From the NCBI RefSeq assembly GCF_901827205.1, contig NZ_LR594675.1, positions 1,364,001 to 1,428,000 of the forward strand: DNA of 64,000 bases, given 5' to 3'. The notes below the pieces were generated by a model that was not told the DNA's origin, did no database searches, and was given only the letters and a program-made list of their open reading frames with translations. The DNA comes from Variovorax sp. PBS-H4. GTDB lineage: Bacteria; Pseudomonadota; Gammaproteobacteria; Burkholderiales; Burkholderiaceae_C. Position numbers and translations under genes: made by a program. Below, in pieces: positions 46,974-55,680 of this stretch. Positions within the stretch are counted from its first letter, which is position 1; each line of letters opens with the position of its first letter.

Positions 46974-47626
46974 ACAGCAGCAAGAACACCGTCGCCGTCG
47001 TCGATTACGGGATGGGCAACCTGCGTTCCGTCTCGCAGGCGGTGCAACATGCGGCCGACCAGGCCGGGGTGGAGGTCTTCGTGACTTCCGACCCCGAGGT
47101 GGTCCGCCGCGCCACTCGCGTGGTGCTGCCGGGGCAAGGCGCCATGCCCGACTGCATGCGTGAACTGCGCGACTCCGGCCTGCAGGAGTCGGTGCTGGAG
47201 GCGGCGGCTTCCAAGCCCCTGTTCGGCGTCTGCGTGGGCATGCAGATGCTGCTGTCGTCAAGCGACGAAGGGCCCACCGACGGCCTGGGCCTCATCCCGG
47301 GCCGGGTGCTCAGGTTCGAGCTGGCCGGCCGTACCCAGCCCGACGGGAGCCGCTACAAGGTGCCGCAAATGGGCTGGAACCAGGTGCTGCAGACCCGCCC
47401 ACACGCGGTATGGGCGGGGGTGCCGGATGGCAGCTACTTCTATTTCGTGCACAGTTTCTACGCACGGCCAGCGAATGCGCTCCACAGCGCGGGCGAGACC
47501 GAATACGGCGAACGCTTTACCGCTGCCATCGCACGCGATAATATTTTTGCGACCCAGTTCCACCCTGAGAAGAGTGCGGACCATGGGCTGCAGCTGTACA
47601 GAAACTTTCTCCACTGGAATCCCTGA
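46970..47626 (+). CDS. hisH: Imidazole glycerol phosphate synthase, glutaminase subunit
   Basis: HisH hydrolyses glutamine and channels ammonia to HisF. The protein of about 218 residues has the first strand VAVVDYGMGNLRSV, the oxyanion region LPGQGAMPDCM, nucleophile Cys88 in GVCVGMQML, and the His and Glu of the triad in FHPEKSA. The start is odd. In frame, the codon at the usual position is CTG (46970), overlapping the hisB stop as CTGA where most neighbours show ATGA or GTGA. The nearest canonical start upstream is GTG 46871, deep in hisB, and the nearest downstream ATG would cut the first strand. HisF is encoded 7 kb away. Confidence 0.93.
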   Translation: MNSSKNTVAVVDYGMGNLRSVSQAVQHAADQAGVEVFVTSDPEVVRRATRVVLPGQGAMPDCMRELRDSGLQESVLEAAASKPLFGVCVGMQMLLSSSDEGPTDGLGLIPGRVLRFELAGRTQPDGSRYKVPQMGWNQVLQTRPHAVWAGVPDGSYFYFVHSFYARPANALHSAGETEYGERFTAAIARDNIFATQFHPEKSADHGLQLYRNFLHWNP

Positions 47627-47676
47627 AGCAGTTTTTCGCTGCGATTCATCGCTCGCGCTCCGCGCAATCCCGCACC

Positions 47677-48420
47677 ATGCTCCTAATTCCTGCGATCGAT
47701 CTCAAGGATGGTCACTGCGTTCGTCTCAAGCAAGGCGACATGGACCAGTCCACCACCTTCAGCGAGGACCCGGCCGCCATGGCACGCCAGTGGCTGGAAG
47801 CGGGTGCGCGGCGGCTGCACCTGGTCGACCTGAACGGCGCCTTCGCGGGCAAGCCGCAGAACCACGCTGCAATCAAGGCGATCCTGCGGGAGGTGGGCGA
47901 CGACATTCCGGTGCAGCTCGGCGGGGGCATCCGCGACCTGGACACCATCGAGCGCTACATCGACGACGGCCTGCGCTACGTGATCATCGGCACCGCGGCC
48001 GTCAAGAACCCCGGCTTCTTGAAAGACGCCTGTAGCGCCTTCGGTGGCCACATCATCGTCGGCCTCGACGCCAAGGATGGCAAGGTCGCCACCGACGGCT
48101 GGAGCAAGCTCACCGGCCACGAGGTCGCCGACCTGGGCAAGAAGTTCGAGGACTATGGGGTCGAATCGATCATTTACACCGACATCGGCCGCGACGGCAT
48201 GCTCTCGGGCATCAACATCGACGCCACCGTCAAGCTCGCGCAAGCGCTCACCATCCCGGTGATCGCCTCCGGCGGGCTCTCGAACATGGCGGACATCGAC
48301 AAGCTCTGCGCCGTCGAGTCCGACGGCATCGAGGGGGTGATCTGCGGGCGTGCGATCTATTCAGGCGACCTGGACTTCGCCGCCGCGCAGGCGCGAGCCG
48401 ACGAACTGGCCGAACAGTAA
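47677..48420 (+). CDS. hisA: Phosphoribosylformimino-5-aminoimidazole carboxamide ribotide isomerase
   Basis: HisA is a TIM-barrel isomerase that opens the ribose ring of ProFAR to PRFAR. The 247 residues begin LLIPAIDLKDGHCVRLKQG with the catalytic Asp in the first strand. QLGGGIRDL and the second-half YTDIGRDGML, with its catalytic Asp, follow, then VIASGGLSNM at the phosphate site. No clear Shine-Dalgarno precedes the ATG. A perfect terminator lies 50 bases after the stop and cuts the his operon before hisF. Confidence 0.96.
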   Translation: MLLIPAIDLKDGHCVRLKQGDMDQSTTFSEDPAAMARQWLEAGARRLHLVDLNGAFAGKPQNHAAIKAILREVGDDIPVQLGGGIRDLDTIERYIDDGLRYVIIGTAAVKNPGFLKDACSAFGGHIIVGLDAKDGKVATDGWSKLTGHEVADLGKKFEDYGVESIIYTDIGRDGMLSGINIDATVKLAQALTIPVIASGGLSNMADIDKLCAVESDGIEGVICGRAIYSGDLDFAAAQARADELAEQ

Positions 48421-48469
48421 CTCGTAGTCCTGCATCGTGGCGCCCCTTGCCGGGCGCTCTCAAGTCTCA

Positions 48470-48494
48470 GGGCACGCATGGCGTGCCCTTTTTT
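48470..48494 (+). terminator. Intrinsic terminator after hisA
   Basis: GGGCACGC (48470-48477), a three-base loop ATG, then GCGTGCCC (48481-48488) and six T residues (48489-48494). The stem is perfect over 8 bp. It should end most transcription of the ibaG-murA-hisG...A unit before the autotransporter. Confidence 0.9.
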
Positions 48495-48761
48495 CTTTCC
48501 GCCGACTTTCCGCAGACGCCGGTGCTCGAATGAGCCGGCGTGTCGGGCGGCAAATGAATTCTCGCTTTTTGTTGCTTTTATCTGTTTGCGGCGACGGGAA
48601 TTCCTAGCATCCAACGGTCGCCGATTCCCTTCGGTTTCACGAATTGCGGCCTGAGCTCTCGACGTGTGGGTCCGGGAGCGCACAGCCATCGTTCAGGCGG
48701 CATCGCCCGCCACGTGCGCGCCACGCGTGTGCGTCCTTGAACGACCCGTGAACTCCCCCCC
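48495..48761 (+). other. Non-coding leader between hisA terminator and autotransporter
   Basis: With the hisA terminator region this forms a 341-bp gap without a gene. A second hairpin, ACGCCGG (48516-48522) with CCGGCGT (48535-48541) and an inner CTC/GAG pairing, has no T-tract. An AT-rich island around 48551-48590, with runs of T, is the only low-GC stretch and is a likely place for a promoter. I find no pair of -35 and -10 hexamers at good spacing. No Shine-Dalgarno is visible before the autotransporter ATG. Confidence 0.4.
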
Positions 48762-51700
48762 ATGAACAGAACGCATCGCAGCCTTTGGAACTCCGCGCTA
48801 GGCGCCTGGGTTGCCGCTCCCGAGAACGCCCCTACGCGAGGCAAGCCCAGCGGCATCGCGCGGGCTTCGGTGCTGACGGTCGCCGTCATGTGCGGCGGCA
48901 TGCCGGCCGCCCATGCGTGCACCGCAGGCAGCACCACCGAGCTGGCTGCCTGCATTGCGGGGGGCGATGCGGTCATCGATCTGACCGGGGCCATCACGCT
49001 CGGTACGCACCTGCCGGTGATCGACCGCAGCGTCACCATCAACGGCCACGGCTTTACCCTCGACGGCGCCGGGCAGTTCCGTGGCTTCTTCATCGGCTCG
49101 GGCACTACCACCGTCAATGGGCTGACCATGCAGAACCTGAAGGCCCAGGGGGGGCACGGGGGAACGGTGTACACCCCAGGGGGCGGCGGCATGGGCGCGG
49201 GCGGGGCGGTGTTTGTAGCCAGTGGAGCGGGCGCCAGCTTGAACGACGTGATCATCATCGCCAGCCAGGCGGTCGGCGGTGTCGGGGGCGGCCAGCTGAC
49301 GAGTAGCTTCGCCGGCAGCGGCGGGGGCGGGGGATTGGGCGGCAACGGGGGCGGATTCGTCCAGGGCCTCGACAACGGATACGGCCGAGGCGGCGGGGGC
49401 GTGTTCGAAGATGGGGGCATTGGGTCGGTGCTCGCTGGTGGCGGCGATGGCGGGGGACCGAATCCCGGTCAAGGGGGCGCTGCCGGTGCAAACGCCGGCG
49501 GTGACGGCGGGGCGTATAGCGGAGGGGGCGGGGGCGGCGGCAATCTCGTGACCAACAGCGGCGGCGGGAACGGTGGCCTGGGCGGCGGCGGAGGAGGCAG
49601 CAGCAATACTTTCGACGCTACCGGGGGTTCCGGGGGCTTTGGAGGCGGCGGTGGCGGAGGTCGAGGCAGAGGCGGGGCTGCCGGCTTCGGCGGTGGAGGC
49701 GGGGGCGGAGCTTTCACTCGGGGCGGAGGCTCCGGAGGTTTCGGTGGGGGCAACGGCGCAGGTCAGTCCACATCCGACGGCGGAGGCGGGGGTGGCGGCG
49801 CAGGCATGGGCGGCGCCATCTTCGTCATGGACGGGGGGGCGATCACCCTCGGCGGCAATACCCAAGTGCGGGGCAGCAGCGTGGTGGCGGGCGAAGGCGG
49901 CGGCGGCTCTGCGCAGGCCGGCCTGGCCTTCGGCAGCGGCATCTTCATGCAGGGCACGGGCAGTACGCTGGCCTTCGTGCCTGGAGCAGGCGATACGCAG
50001 ACCGTGGCCGACGCGATCGCCGACCAGACCGGCTCCGGCGGCACCGGCGCCAACGCCGGCAGCATCGGCCTGGCCAAGAGAGGCGCTGGACGGCTGGTCC
50101 TCTCCGGCGCCAACACCTACAGCGGCGGTACCACCGTGACTGGCGGCACGCTGTCGATCTCCTCGGACCAGAACCTTGGCGCGGCCTCCGGCACGCTGAC
50201 CCTCGATGGCAGCACGTTGCAGAACACCGCGGCCGTCACGACCGCGCGCGCCATCACCATCGGCAGTGCCGGGGGCACCTTCCAGACCGACGCCGACCTG
50301 AGTTCCACCGGTTCCATCTCGGGCACGGGCAACGTGATCAAGGCAGGTGTCGGCACCTTGACCCTCGCCGGTACCAACACCTACACCGGGACGACGACCG
50401 TCAGCGGCACGCTGCGAGCCGGGGCGGCGAACAGCTTCAGCGCGGCCAGCGCGGTGACGCTCGGCGGCGGCGCGACCCTGGATCTGAACAATTTCAGCCA
50501 GACCATCGGCAGCCTGGCCGGATTCGGCTTCGTGGCCCTGGGCACCGGCACACTGACGGCGGGAGGCGACAACAGCAGCACGACCTTCAGCGGCGTGATG
50601 TCGGGAAGCGGCGAACTGATCAAGATCGGGGCGGGAACGCTGACCCTGGACCGGGACAACACCATCACCGGGCGAGTGACGATCAACGCGGGCACGCTGC
50701 GCCTGGACAATGGCTTCTATGGGCTCGGTGCCAGCAGCGCCACTGCAACGGTGAACAGCGGCGGCACCCTGGACCTCGGCGGGCAGTACGGGATAGCGCA
50801 GCACGTCGATCTGATGGGCGGCACATTGACCAGCAGCACCGGCCAGGCGCTGCTTCGGGGCACTGTCACGCTGGGCACGGGAGGTACGAACACCATCGGC
50901 AACGACGGGACCAGCCTGACTCTGGCCGGTGCCATCGGTGGCGACAGCGTCACCATCGCCAGCAACGCGGGCAGGATCTACTACCGGGCCGCCAACACCT
51001 ACACCGGGACCACGACGATCAACGCCGGCGCGGTCCTGGACACCGTAGCGGCCGGAGTCGGAAACGGCAGCGGCATCATCAACAACGGCACGCTGTGGTT
51101 CGAACAAGGATCGCGCGGCACTGTCACCCAGGCCATCAGCGGGAGCGGCGAACTGGTCAAGTCCGGCAGCGGCACGCTGACACTTTCCGGCACGAACACT
51201 TTCGGCGGCGGCACTTTCGTCGAAGAAGGGACGCTTGCGATCTCGGCAGACGAGAACCTGGGTGCGCGCTCGGGAGTGCTGACCCTCGATGGCGGCACGC
51301 TGCGCAACACGGCGGCTTTCACGATGGCCCGCGACGTCACGATCGGAATCTTCAACGCGGGTTTCCAGACCAACGCCGATCTGAGGGCGACCGGGCTCAT
51401 CTCGGGGGACGGCAGCCTGTACAAGAGCGGCAGCGGCACCTTGACCCTCACCGGCGCCAACAGCTACCTGGGCGGTACAGCCGTCGTGGCAGGCACCTTG
51501 TCAATCTCCGCGGACCACAACCTGGGCGACGCATCGGGGGACCTGATCCTCGATGGCGGCGCTCTGCGCACCACCGAAGCCTTCGCCACTGGACGCAACA
51601 TCGGCATCGACAGCGGTGGCGGCACCTTGCAAACCGATGCCGATCTCACGGCGAGCGGCGAGGTCCGCGGCAGTGGCGCACTGACCAAGACCGGTGCCGG

Positions 51701-53849
51701 CACCTTGACGCTCAGCGGCACCAATTCCTACCGCGGAGGCACCACCGTGACGGGAGGCACGCTGTCGGTCGCCGAGGACCGGAACCTGGGCCGTAGCTCA
51801 GGTGGCCTGACCCTCGGCGGCGGCACGCTGCGCAACACGGCTGCCTTCAGCACCGCGCGACGTATTCAACTCGACGCCGGTGGCGGCACCTTGCAGACCG
51901 ATGCCGACCTCACGGGGAGCGGCATCGTCAGCGGTCCGGGCGCCCTCATCAAGACCGGCGCCGGCACCCTGAGCCTCACCGGCGAGAACGACTACAGCGG
52001 CGGCACGGACCTCAAGCAAGGCGGTCTTGCCGTCGCCAACGACAGCGCCCTCGGCACGGGAGCGCTCGCCATGCACGCAGACACCACGTTGCGCTTCGCC
52101 GCCGATGGCCTCAGCCTCGCCAACGCCATCGCCTTCACCGACGCGGTCGATCCCGCCATCGACACCGGTCCCTTTACCGCCACTCTCACCGGCGCCATCA
52201 CCGGGCCTGGGGACTTGAGCAAATTGGGAAGCGGCACGCTCATCCTCTCGGGTGCCAACACGTACAGCGGCATGACCACTGTGACCGAAGGCACCCTGCG
52301 CGCGGGTGCTGCCAATACCTTCAGTCCGGCCTCGGCCCACAGCGTCGCATCGGGTGCCACGCTCGATCTCGCGGGCTTGAGCCAGGGCATCGCTGGCCTT
52401 ACCAATGCCGGCACCGTCTCCCTCATCGGTGCGACACCCGGCACCACGCTCACCGTCACCGGCCCCTATGCGGGCAACAACGGCCTCCTGCGCCTGGGCA
52501 CCTTCCTGGGCGACAGCGCGAGCGCCAGTGACCGGCTCGTCCTCAGCGGCTCGAGTGCCGTGGCCAGCGGGCGCACCACCGTGCAGGTCGTCAACCTTGG
52601 CGGTTTGGGGGCGCTTACCACGGGCAATGGCATCGAACTGGTGAGTGCCCTCGACGGCGCCACCACGACTGCGCAGAGCACCAAGGACGCCTTCGCCCTG
52701 CAGGGCGGCCACGTGGATGCAGGGGCGTACGAATACCGCCTGCAGGCGGGCGATGTCACAGGCGCAGGAGAGAACTGGTATCTGCGCTCCACCAGCACCA
52801 TCACTCCGCCGCCACCGGCCCCGCCAGCGCCGCCAGCCCCTCCGGCGGCGGCCCCCATCCAGGTGCCGACCTACCGCGCCGAGGTGCCCCTGTTCGCAGC
52901 CCTGCCTGAGCAACTGCGCCAGGGCAACCTGGCCATGCTCGGCAACCTGCATCAGCGCATGGGCGGCGACGACATGAAGACGGCTGCCGGGGCTCAAGGC
53001 ACTGCCGGAGCGACCACCGGCGAGCGCCGCGCCTGGGGCCGCGTGCTCAGCATCGGCCGCAACATCCGGCAAGGCGGCACCGTCAGCCCGCAGAGCGAGG
53101 GCCGCTTGAGCGGCCTGCAGGCCGGCACCGACCTCTGGACCCACGCGAACTGGCGTGCCGGCCTCTACGTCGGCCAGCTCGACGGCGACATGCAGGTCCA
53201 GGGCTTCGCGCGCGGCATCGCCAACCTCACAGTCGGCAGCAACGACCTCCGCAGCCAGTACCTGGGCGGCTATGCGACCTATACCGACGCCAGCGGCTTC
53301 TACGCCGATGGCGTGCTGCAGGCCGGGCGCCACCGCTACGAGGTCAAGCCACAGGCCAACCTGCGCACCAAGGGCAAGGCCAGCAGCTTGAGCGCCTCGC
53401 TGGAGCTGGGCCAGTCCTTCGCGCTCGGCGAGGGCTGGCAGATCCAGCCGCAGGCGCAACTCGTGCTCCAGCGCCTGGACCTCGACGACGTGGACATCGC
53501 CGGCGCGCGCGTGCATCAGGAACGAGAGGGCAGCTGGCTCGCCCGCGTGGGCGTGCGCGTGAAGGGCGACATCGCCACGAGCGCAGGCCGGCTGCAGCCC
53601 TATGCGCGGGTGAACCTGTACCGCATCTCGGGCGGCAGCGATGTCACCCGCTTCATCAACCCGGCGGCCAGCACCGTCATTGCCAGCAGCAGGGGCAGCA
53701 CCTCGACCGAGCTGGCCGCGGGCTTCACGCTGGGGCTGAGCAAGTCGACCAGCCTTTACGGGGAGGTCGGCAAGCTGTGGGCATCAGGTGGAGATACGCG
53801 CGTGAAGTCGCGGCTCAATGCCTCGGCGGGGCTGCGGGTGCGTTGGTAG
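48762..53849 (+). CDS. Large autotransporter (type V secretion) with glycine-rich and PATR repeats
   Basis: This is a 1695-residue surface or secreted autotransporter. The N-terminus has an extended signal peptide (ESPR) pattern: MNRTHRSLWNSALGAWVAA, basic residues, then a hydrophobic core ending AAHA near 50. Residues about 128-390 are very rich in glycine. From about 445 come beta-helix passenger repeats of the autotransporter-associated strand type (GTLTLSGTNTYSGGTTV-like), including three tandem 88-residue units. A proline-rich linker (near 1349-1365) leads to the C-terminal barrel (about 1420-1695), which ends in RVRW, an aromatic terminus. No protease or lipase catalytic motif was seen; adhesion is a guess. 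It lies between hisA and hisF, where related operons are contiguous. Confidence 0.93.
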   Translation: MNRTHRSLWNSALGAWVAAPENAPTRGKPSGIARASVLTVAVMCGGMPAAHACTAGSTTELAACIAGGDAVIDLTGAITLGTHLPVIDRSVTINGHGFTLDGAGQFRGFFIGSGTTTVNGLTMQNLKAQGGHGGTVYTPGGGGMGAGGAVFVASGAGASLNDVIIIASQAVGGVGGGQLTSSFAGSGGGGGLGGNGGGFVQGLDNGYGRGGGGVFEDGGIGSVLAGGGDGGGPNPGQGGAAGANAGGDGGAYSGGGGGGGNLVTNSGGGNGGLGGGGGGSSNTFDATGGSGGFGGGGGGGRGRGGAAGFGGGGGGGAFTRGGGSGGFGGGNGAGQSTSDGGGGGGGAGMGGAIFVMDGGAITLGGNTQVRGSSVVAGEGGGGSAQAGLAFGSGIFMQGTGSTLAFVPGAGDTQTVADAIADQTGSGGTGANAGSIGLAKRGAGRLVLSGANTYSGGTTVTGGTLSISSDQNLGAASGTLTLDGSTLQNTAAVTTARAITIGSAGGTFQTDADLSSTGSISGTGNVIKAGVGTLTLAGTNTYTGTTTVSGTLRAGAANSFSAASAVTLGGGATLDLNNFSQTIGSLAGFGFVALGTGTLTAGGDNSSTTFSGVMSGSGELIKIGAGTLTLDRDNTITGRVTINAGTLRLDNGFYGLGASSATATVNSGGTLDLGGQYGIAQHVDLMGGTLTSSTGQALLRGTVTLGTGGTNTIGNDGTSLTLAGAIGGDSVTIASNAGRIYYRAANTYTGTTTINAGAVLDTVAAGVGNGSGIINNGTLWFEQGSRGTVTQAISGSGELVKSGSGTLTLSGTNTFGGGTFVEEGTLAISADENLGARSGVLTLDGGTLRNTAAFTMARDVTIGIFNAGFQTNADLRATGLISGDGSLYKSGSGTLTLTGANSYLGGTAVVAGTLSISADHNLGDASGDLILDGGALRTTEAFATGRNIGIDSGGGTLQTDADLTASGEVRGSGALTKTGAGTLTLSGTNSYRGGTTVTGGTLSVAEDRNLGRSSGGLTLGGGTLRNTAAFSTARRIQLDAGGGTLQTDADLTGSGIVSGPGALIKTGAGTLSLTGENDYSGGTDLKQGGLAVANDSALGTGALAMHADTTLRFAADGLSLANAIAFTDAVDPAIDTGPFTATLTGAITGPGDLSKLGSGTLILSGANTYSGMTTVTEGTLRAGAANTFSPASAHSVASGATLDLAGLSQGIAGLTNAGTVSLIGATPGTTLTVTGPYAGNNGLLRLGTFLGDSASASDRLVLSGSSAVASGRTTVQVVNLGGLGALTTGNGIELVSALDGATTTAQSTKDAFALQGGHVDAGAYEYRLQAGDVTGAGENWYLRSTSTITPPPPAPPAPPAPPAAAPIQVPTYRAEVPLFAALPEQLRQGNLAMLGNLHQRMGGDDMKTAAGAQGTAGATTGERRAWGRVLSIGRNIRQGGTVSPQSEGRLSGLQAGTDLWTHANWRAGLYVGQLDGDMQVQGFARGIANLTVGSNDLRSQYLGGYATYTDASGFYADGVLQAGRHRYEVKPQANLRTKGKASSLSASLELGQSFALGEGWQIQPQAQLVLQRLDLDDVDIAGARVHQEREGSWLARVGVRVKGDIATSAGRLQPYARVNLYRISGGSDVTRFINPAASTVIASSRGSTSTELAAGFTLGLSKSTSLYGEVGKLWASGGDTRVKSRLNASAGLRVRW
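49147..49940 (+). repeat. Glycine-codon-rich low-complexity tract in the autotransporter
   Basis: About 265 codons are dominated by GGC, GGG and GGT, with runs of up to seven or eight glycines and short spacers containing Ala, Ser, Asn, Asp and Phe (for example GGSGGFGGGG and GGGGGAFTRGG). The tract is strongly G-rich on the plus strand. Confidence 0.85.
50145..50408 (+). repeat. Diverged outlying copy of the 264-bp passenger repeat
   Basis: This unit begins GTLSISSDQNLG and shares the LTLDG, NTAA, QTDADL and GTLTL landmarks with the three tandem units at 51228-52019, in the same reading frame, but it lies about 0.8 kb upstream of them. Confidence 0.7.
51228..52019 (+). repeat. Three tandem 264-bp (88-residue) passenger repeats
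   Basis: Units start at 51228, 51492 and 51756, each exactly 264 bases apart and in frame. Each encodes G-T/L-L-x-I/V-A/S-x-D/E-x-NLG, then LxLxGGxLR, a QTxADL turn, and a GTLxLxGxN segment. DNA identity is clearly high between units, especially at the unit boundaries, consistent with recent duplication. Confidence 0.8.
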
Positions 53850-53968
53850 CCTCGCGGGCGCTCTTGGCCGCGCTCGGTGCTGGCGAACCCTCTCGCGCAT
53901 GACGAACGCAGCGCGGTAGCTGGCGCGGTCAGCGTGCCGTGGCAGCCTCGGCCGTCACACGCCAAACC

Positions 53969-53974
53969 TAGAAT
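53969..53974 (+). promoter_or_regulatory. Candidate -10 box immediately before the mutarotase gene
   Basis: TAGAAT ends 6 bases before the ATG at 53981. If used, the transcript would start at or next to the start codon and lack a leader. No -35 match or Shine-Dalgarno is seen. Confidence 0.3.
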
Positions 53975-53980
53975 GGGGCC

Positions 53981-54823
53981 ATGTCTCTCAAAGAGCTCGA
54001 TTTCCATGGCCAGCCCGCCTTGCGCCTCGCCCTGCCCGAGGGCGGTGCCTGCACGGTAGCGCTGCACGGCGCCCATGTGCTGTCCTGGACCACCTCGGAT
54101 GGCACCGAGCGCCTCTACCTCAGCCCGGAGGCGCGCTTCGATGGCCAGAGCGCGATCCGTGGCGGCGTGCCGGTGTGCTGGCCGCAGTTCAACCAGCGCG
54201 GGCCGCTGCCCAAGCATGGTTTCGTGCGCAATGTAGCCTGGAGGGCCGAACCGCCTGGCGCCGGCAGCAAGCCTGACTCCCTCGTTTTCTCGCTGCACGA
54301 CGACGAAGCCACGCGGGCCATCTGGCCCCATGCCTTCCATGCCAGGCTGACCGTGACCCTGGCGCCCCGTTCGCTCCGGGTGGCGCTTGACATCGACAAC
54401 ACGGGCGGTGCGCCCTGGTCCTTTGCCGCCGCGCTGCACAGCTACTTGCGCGTCGACGACGTCACGCAGGCTTCGCTGGAAGGCCTGCACGGCGCCAACC
54501 GCTGGGACGCAGTGCGTGACGATCGCCATGTCGACCTCGCGCCCGCGTTGCGCTTCGGCACCGAGTTCGACAGCGTCTACGCGGCGCCTGCCAGGCCCTT
54601 GCACCTGGTGCAGCCCTCGAGCACGCTCGAGATCTCTCAAAGCGCGAGCTGCACAGAGACCGTGGTCTGGAACCCGGGTCCGGCGCTGAGCGCCCAGCTC
54701 CCGGACCTTCCCGACGACGGCTGGCGCCAGATGCTCTGCGTCGAGGCCGCACGCATCGACGAGCCCGTACTGCTGGCGCCGGGTGGCGGCTGGCAAGGCT
54801 GGCAGCAGCTCACCGTCCTCTGA
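53981..54823 (+). CDS. D-hexose-6-phosphate mutarotase (aldose 1-epimerase family, YeaD-like)
   Basis: The 280-residue enzyme interconverts anomers of glucose-6-phosphate or similar sugars in the cytosol. Signs are HGAHVLSWT near 31-39, IRGGVPVCWPQF near 59-70 (a hallmark of the YeaD subfamily), KHGFVRN with a catalytic-type His, and a late VVWNPG. The product is a single galactose-mutarotase-like beta-sandwich. It stands between the autotransporter and hisF, with 131 bases upstream and 23 downstream. It has no role in histidine synthesis, so it belongs to the inserted segment or is a passenger of hisF transcription. Confidence 0.9.
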   Translation: MSLKELDFHGQPALRLALPEGGACTVALHGAHVLSWTTSDGTERLYLSPEARFDGQSAIRGGVPVCWPQFNQRGPLPKHGFVRNVAWRAEPPGAGSKPDSLVFSLHDDEATRAIWPHAFHARLTVTLAPRSLRVALDIDNTGGAPWSFAAALHSYLRVDDVTQASLEGLHGANRWDAVRDDRHVDLAPALRFGTEFDSVYAAPARPLHLVQPSSTLEISQSASCTETVVWNPGPALSAQLPDLPDDGWRQMLCVEAARIDEPVLLAPGGGWQGWQQLTVL

Positions 54824-54846
54824 ATTTCATCTCGACCCCACCCACC

Positions 54847-55626
54847 ATGCTTGCCAAGCGCATCATTCCGTGCCTCGACGTGACCGGCGGTCGCGTCGTC
54901 AAGGGCGTCAACTTCGTCGAACTGCGCGATGCCGGCGATCCGGTCGAGATTGCCGCGCGCTACAACGCCCAGGGCGCCGATGAGCTGACCTTCCTGGACA
55001 TCACGGCCACCAGCGACGGCCGCGACCTGATCCTGCCGATCATCGAGGCGGTCGCCTCGCAGGTCTTCATCCCGCTGACCGTCGGCGGCGGCGTGCGCAC
55101 CGTCGAAGACGTGCGCCGGCTGCTCAACGCGGGCGCCGACAAGACCAGCTTCAATTCGGCCGCCATCGCGAATCCGCAGGTCATCGAGGAGGCCTCGCGC
55201 AAGTACGGCGCCCAGTGCATCGTGGTCGCGATCGACGCCAAGCGGCGCTCCGCCGAAGACGAGGCCCAGCGCGGCCCTGGCTGGGACGTCTACAGCCATG
55301 GCGGCCGCAAGAACACCGGCCTGGACGCGGTGCAATGGGCGGTCGAGATGGCGCGCCGCGGCGCCGGCGAGATCCTCCTGACCAGCATGGACCGCGACGG
55401 CACCAAGAGCGGCTTCGACCTTGCCCTGACCCGGGCGGTGAGCGACGCAGTAAGCGTGCCGGTGATTGCCTCGGGCGGCGTCGGGAACCTGGACGATCTG
55501 GCCGACGGCATCCAGACCGGCGGCGCCGACGCGGTGCTTGCGGCCAGCATCTTCCACTACGGCGAATTCACCGTCGGCGAGGCCAAGGCCTGCATGGCGG
55601 CGCGCGGCATTCCCGTGCGGATGTGA
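54847..55626 (+). CDS. hisF: Imidazole glycerol phosphate synthase, cyclase subunit
   Basis: HisF uses ammonia from HisH to convert PRFAR to imidazole glycerol phosphate and AICAR. The 259 residues form a TIM barrel with RIIPCLDVTGGRVVKG at the start (catalytic Asp in the first strand), LDITAT, GGGVRTVEDV, and the second catalytic Asp in LTSMDRDGTKSG. VIASGGVGN binds phosphate. It is separated from hisH and hisA by more than 6 kb, although HisH and HisF must be made in equal amounts. No good Shine-Dalgarno is seen. Confidence 0.97.
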   Translation: MLAKRIIPCLDVTGGRVVKGVNFVELRDAGDPVEIAARYNAQGADELTFLDITATSDGRDLILPIIEAVASQVFIPLTVGGGVRTVEDVRRLLNAGADKTSFNSAAIANPQVIEEASRKYGAQCIVVAIDAKRRSAEDEAQRGPGWDVYSHGGRKNTGLDAVQWAVEMARRGAGEILLTSMDRDGTKSGFDLALTRAVSDAVSVPVIASGGVGNLDDLADGIQTGGADAVLAASIFHYGEFTVGEAKACMAARGIPVRM

Positions 55627-55680
55627 AGGTGAGGCGGCCACCCGTCGGCATCCGGCTTCCTGTCATGCGAATCCCCGACA

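Noticed and set aside
50145..52019. Regularly spaced repeats resembling a CRISPR or satellite array
   Set aside because: The 264-bp period is in frame and encodes beta-helix modules of the autotransporter. There are no short identical repeats with unique spacers.
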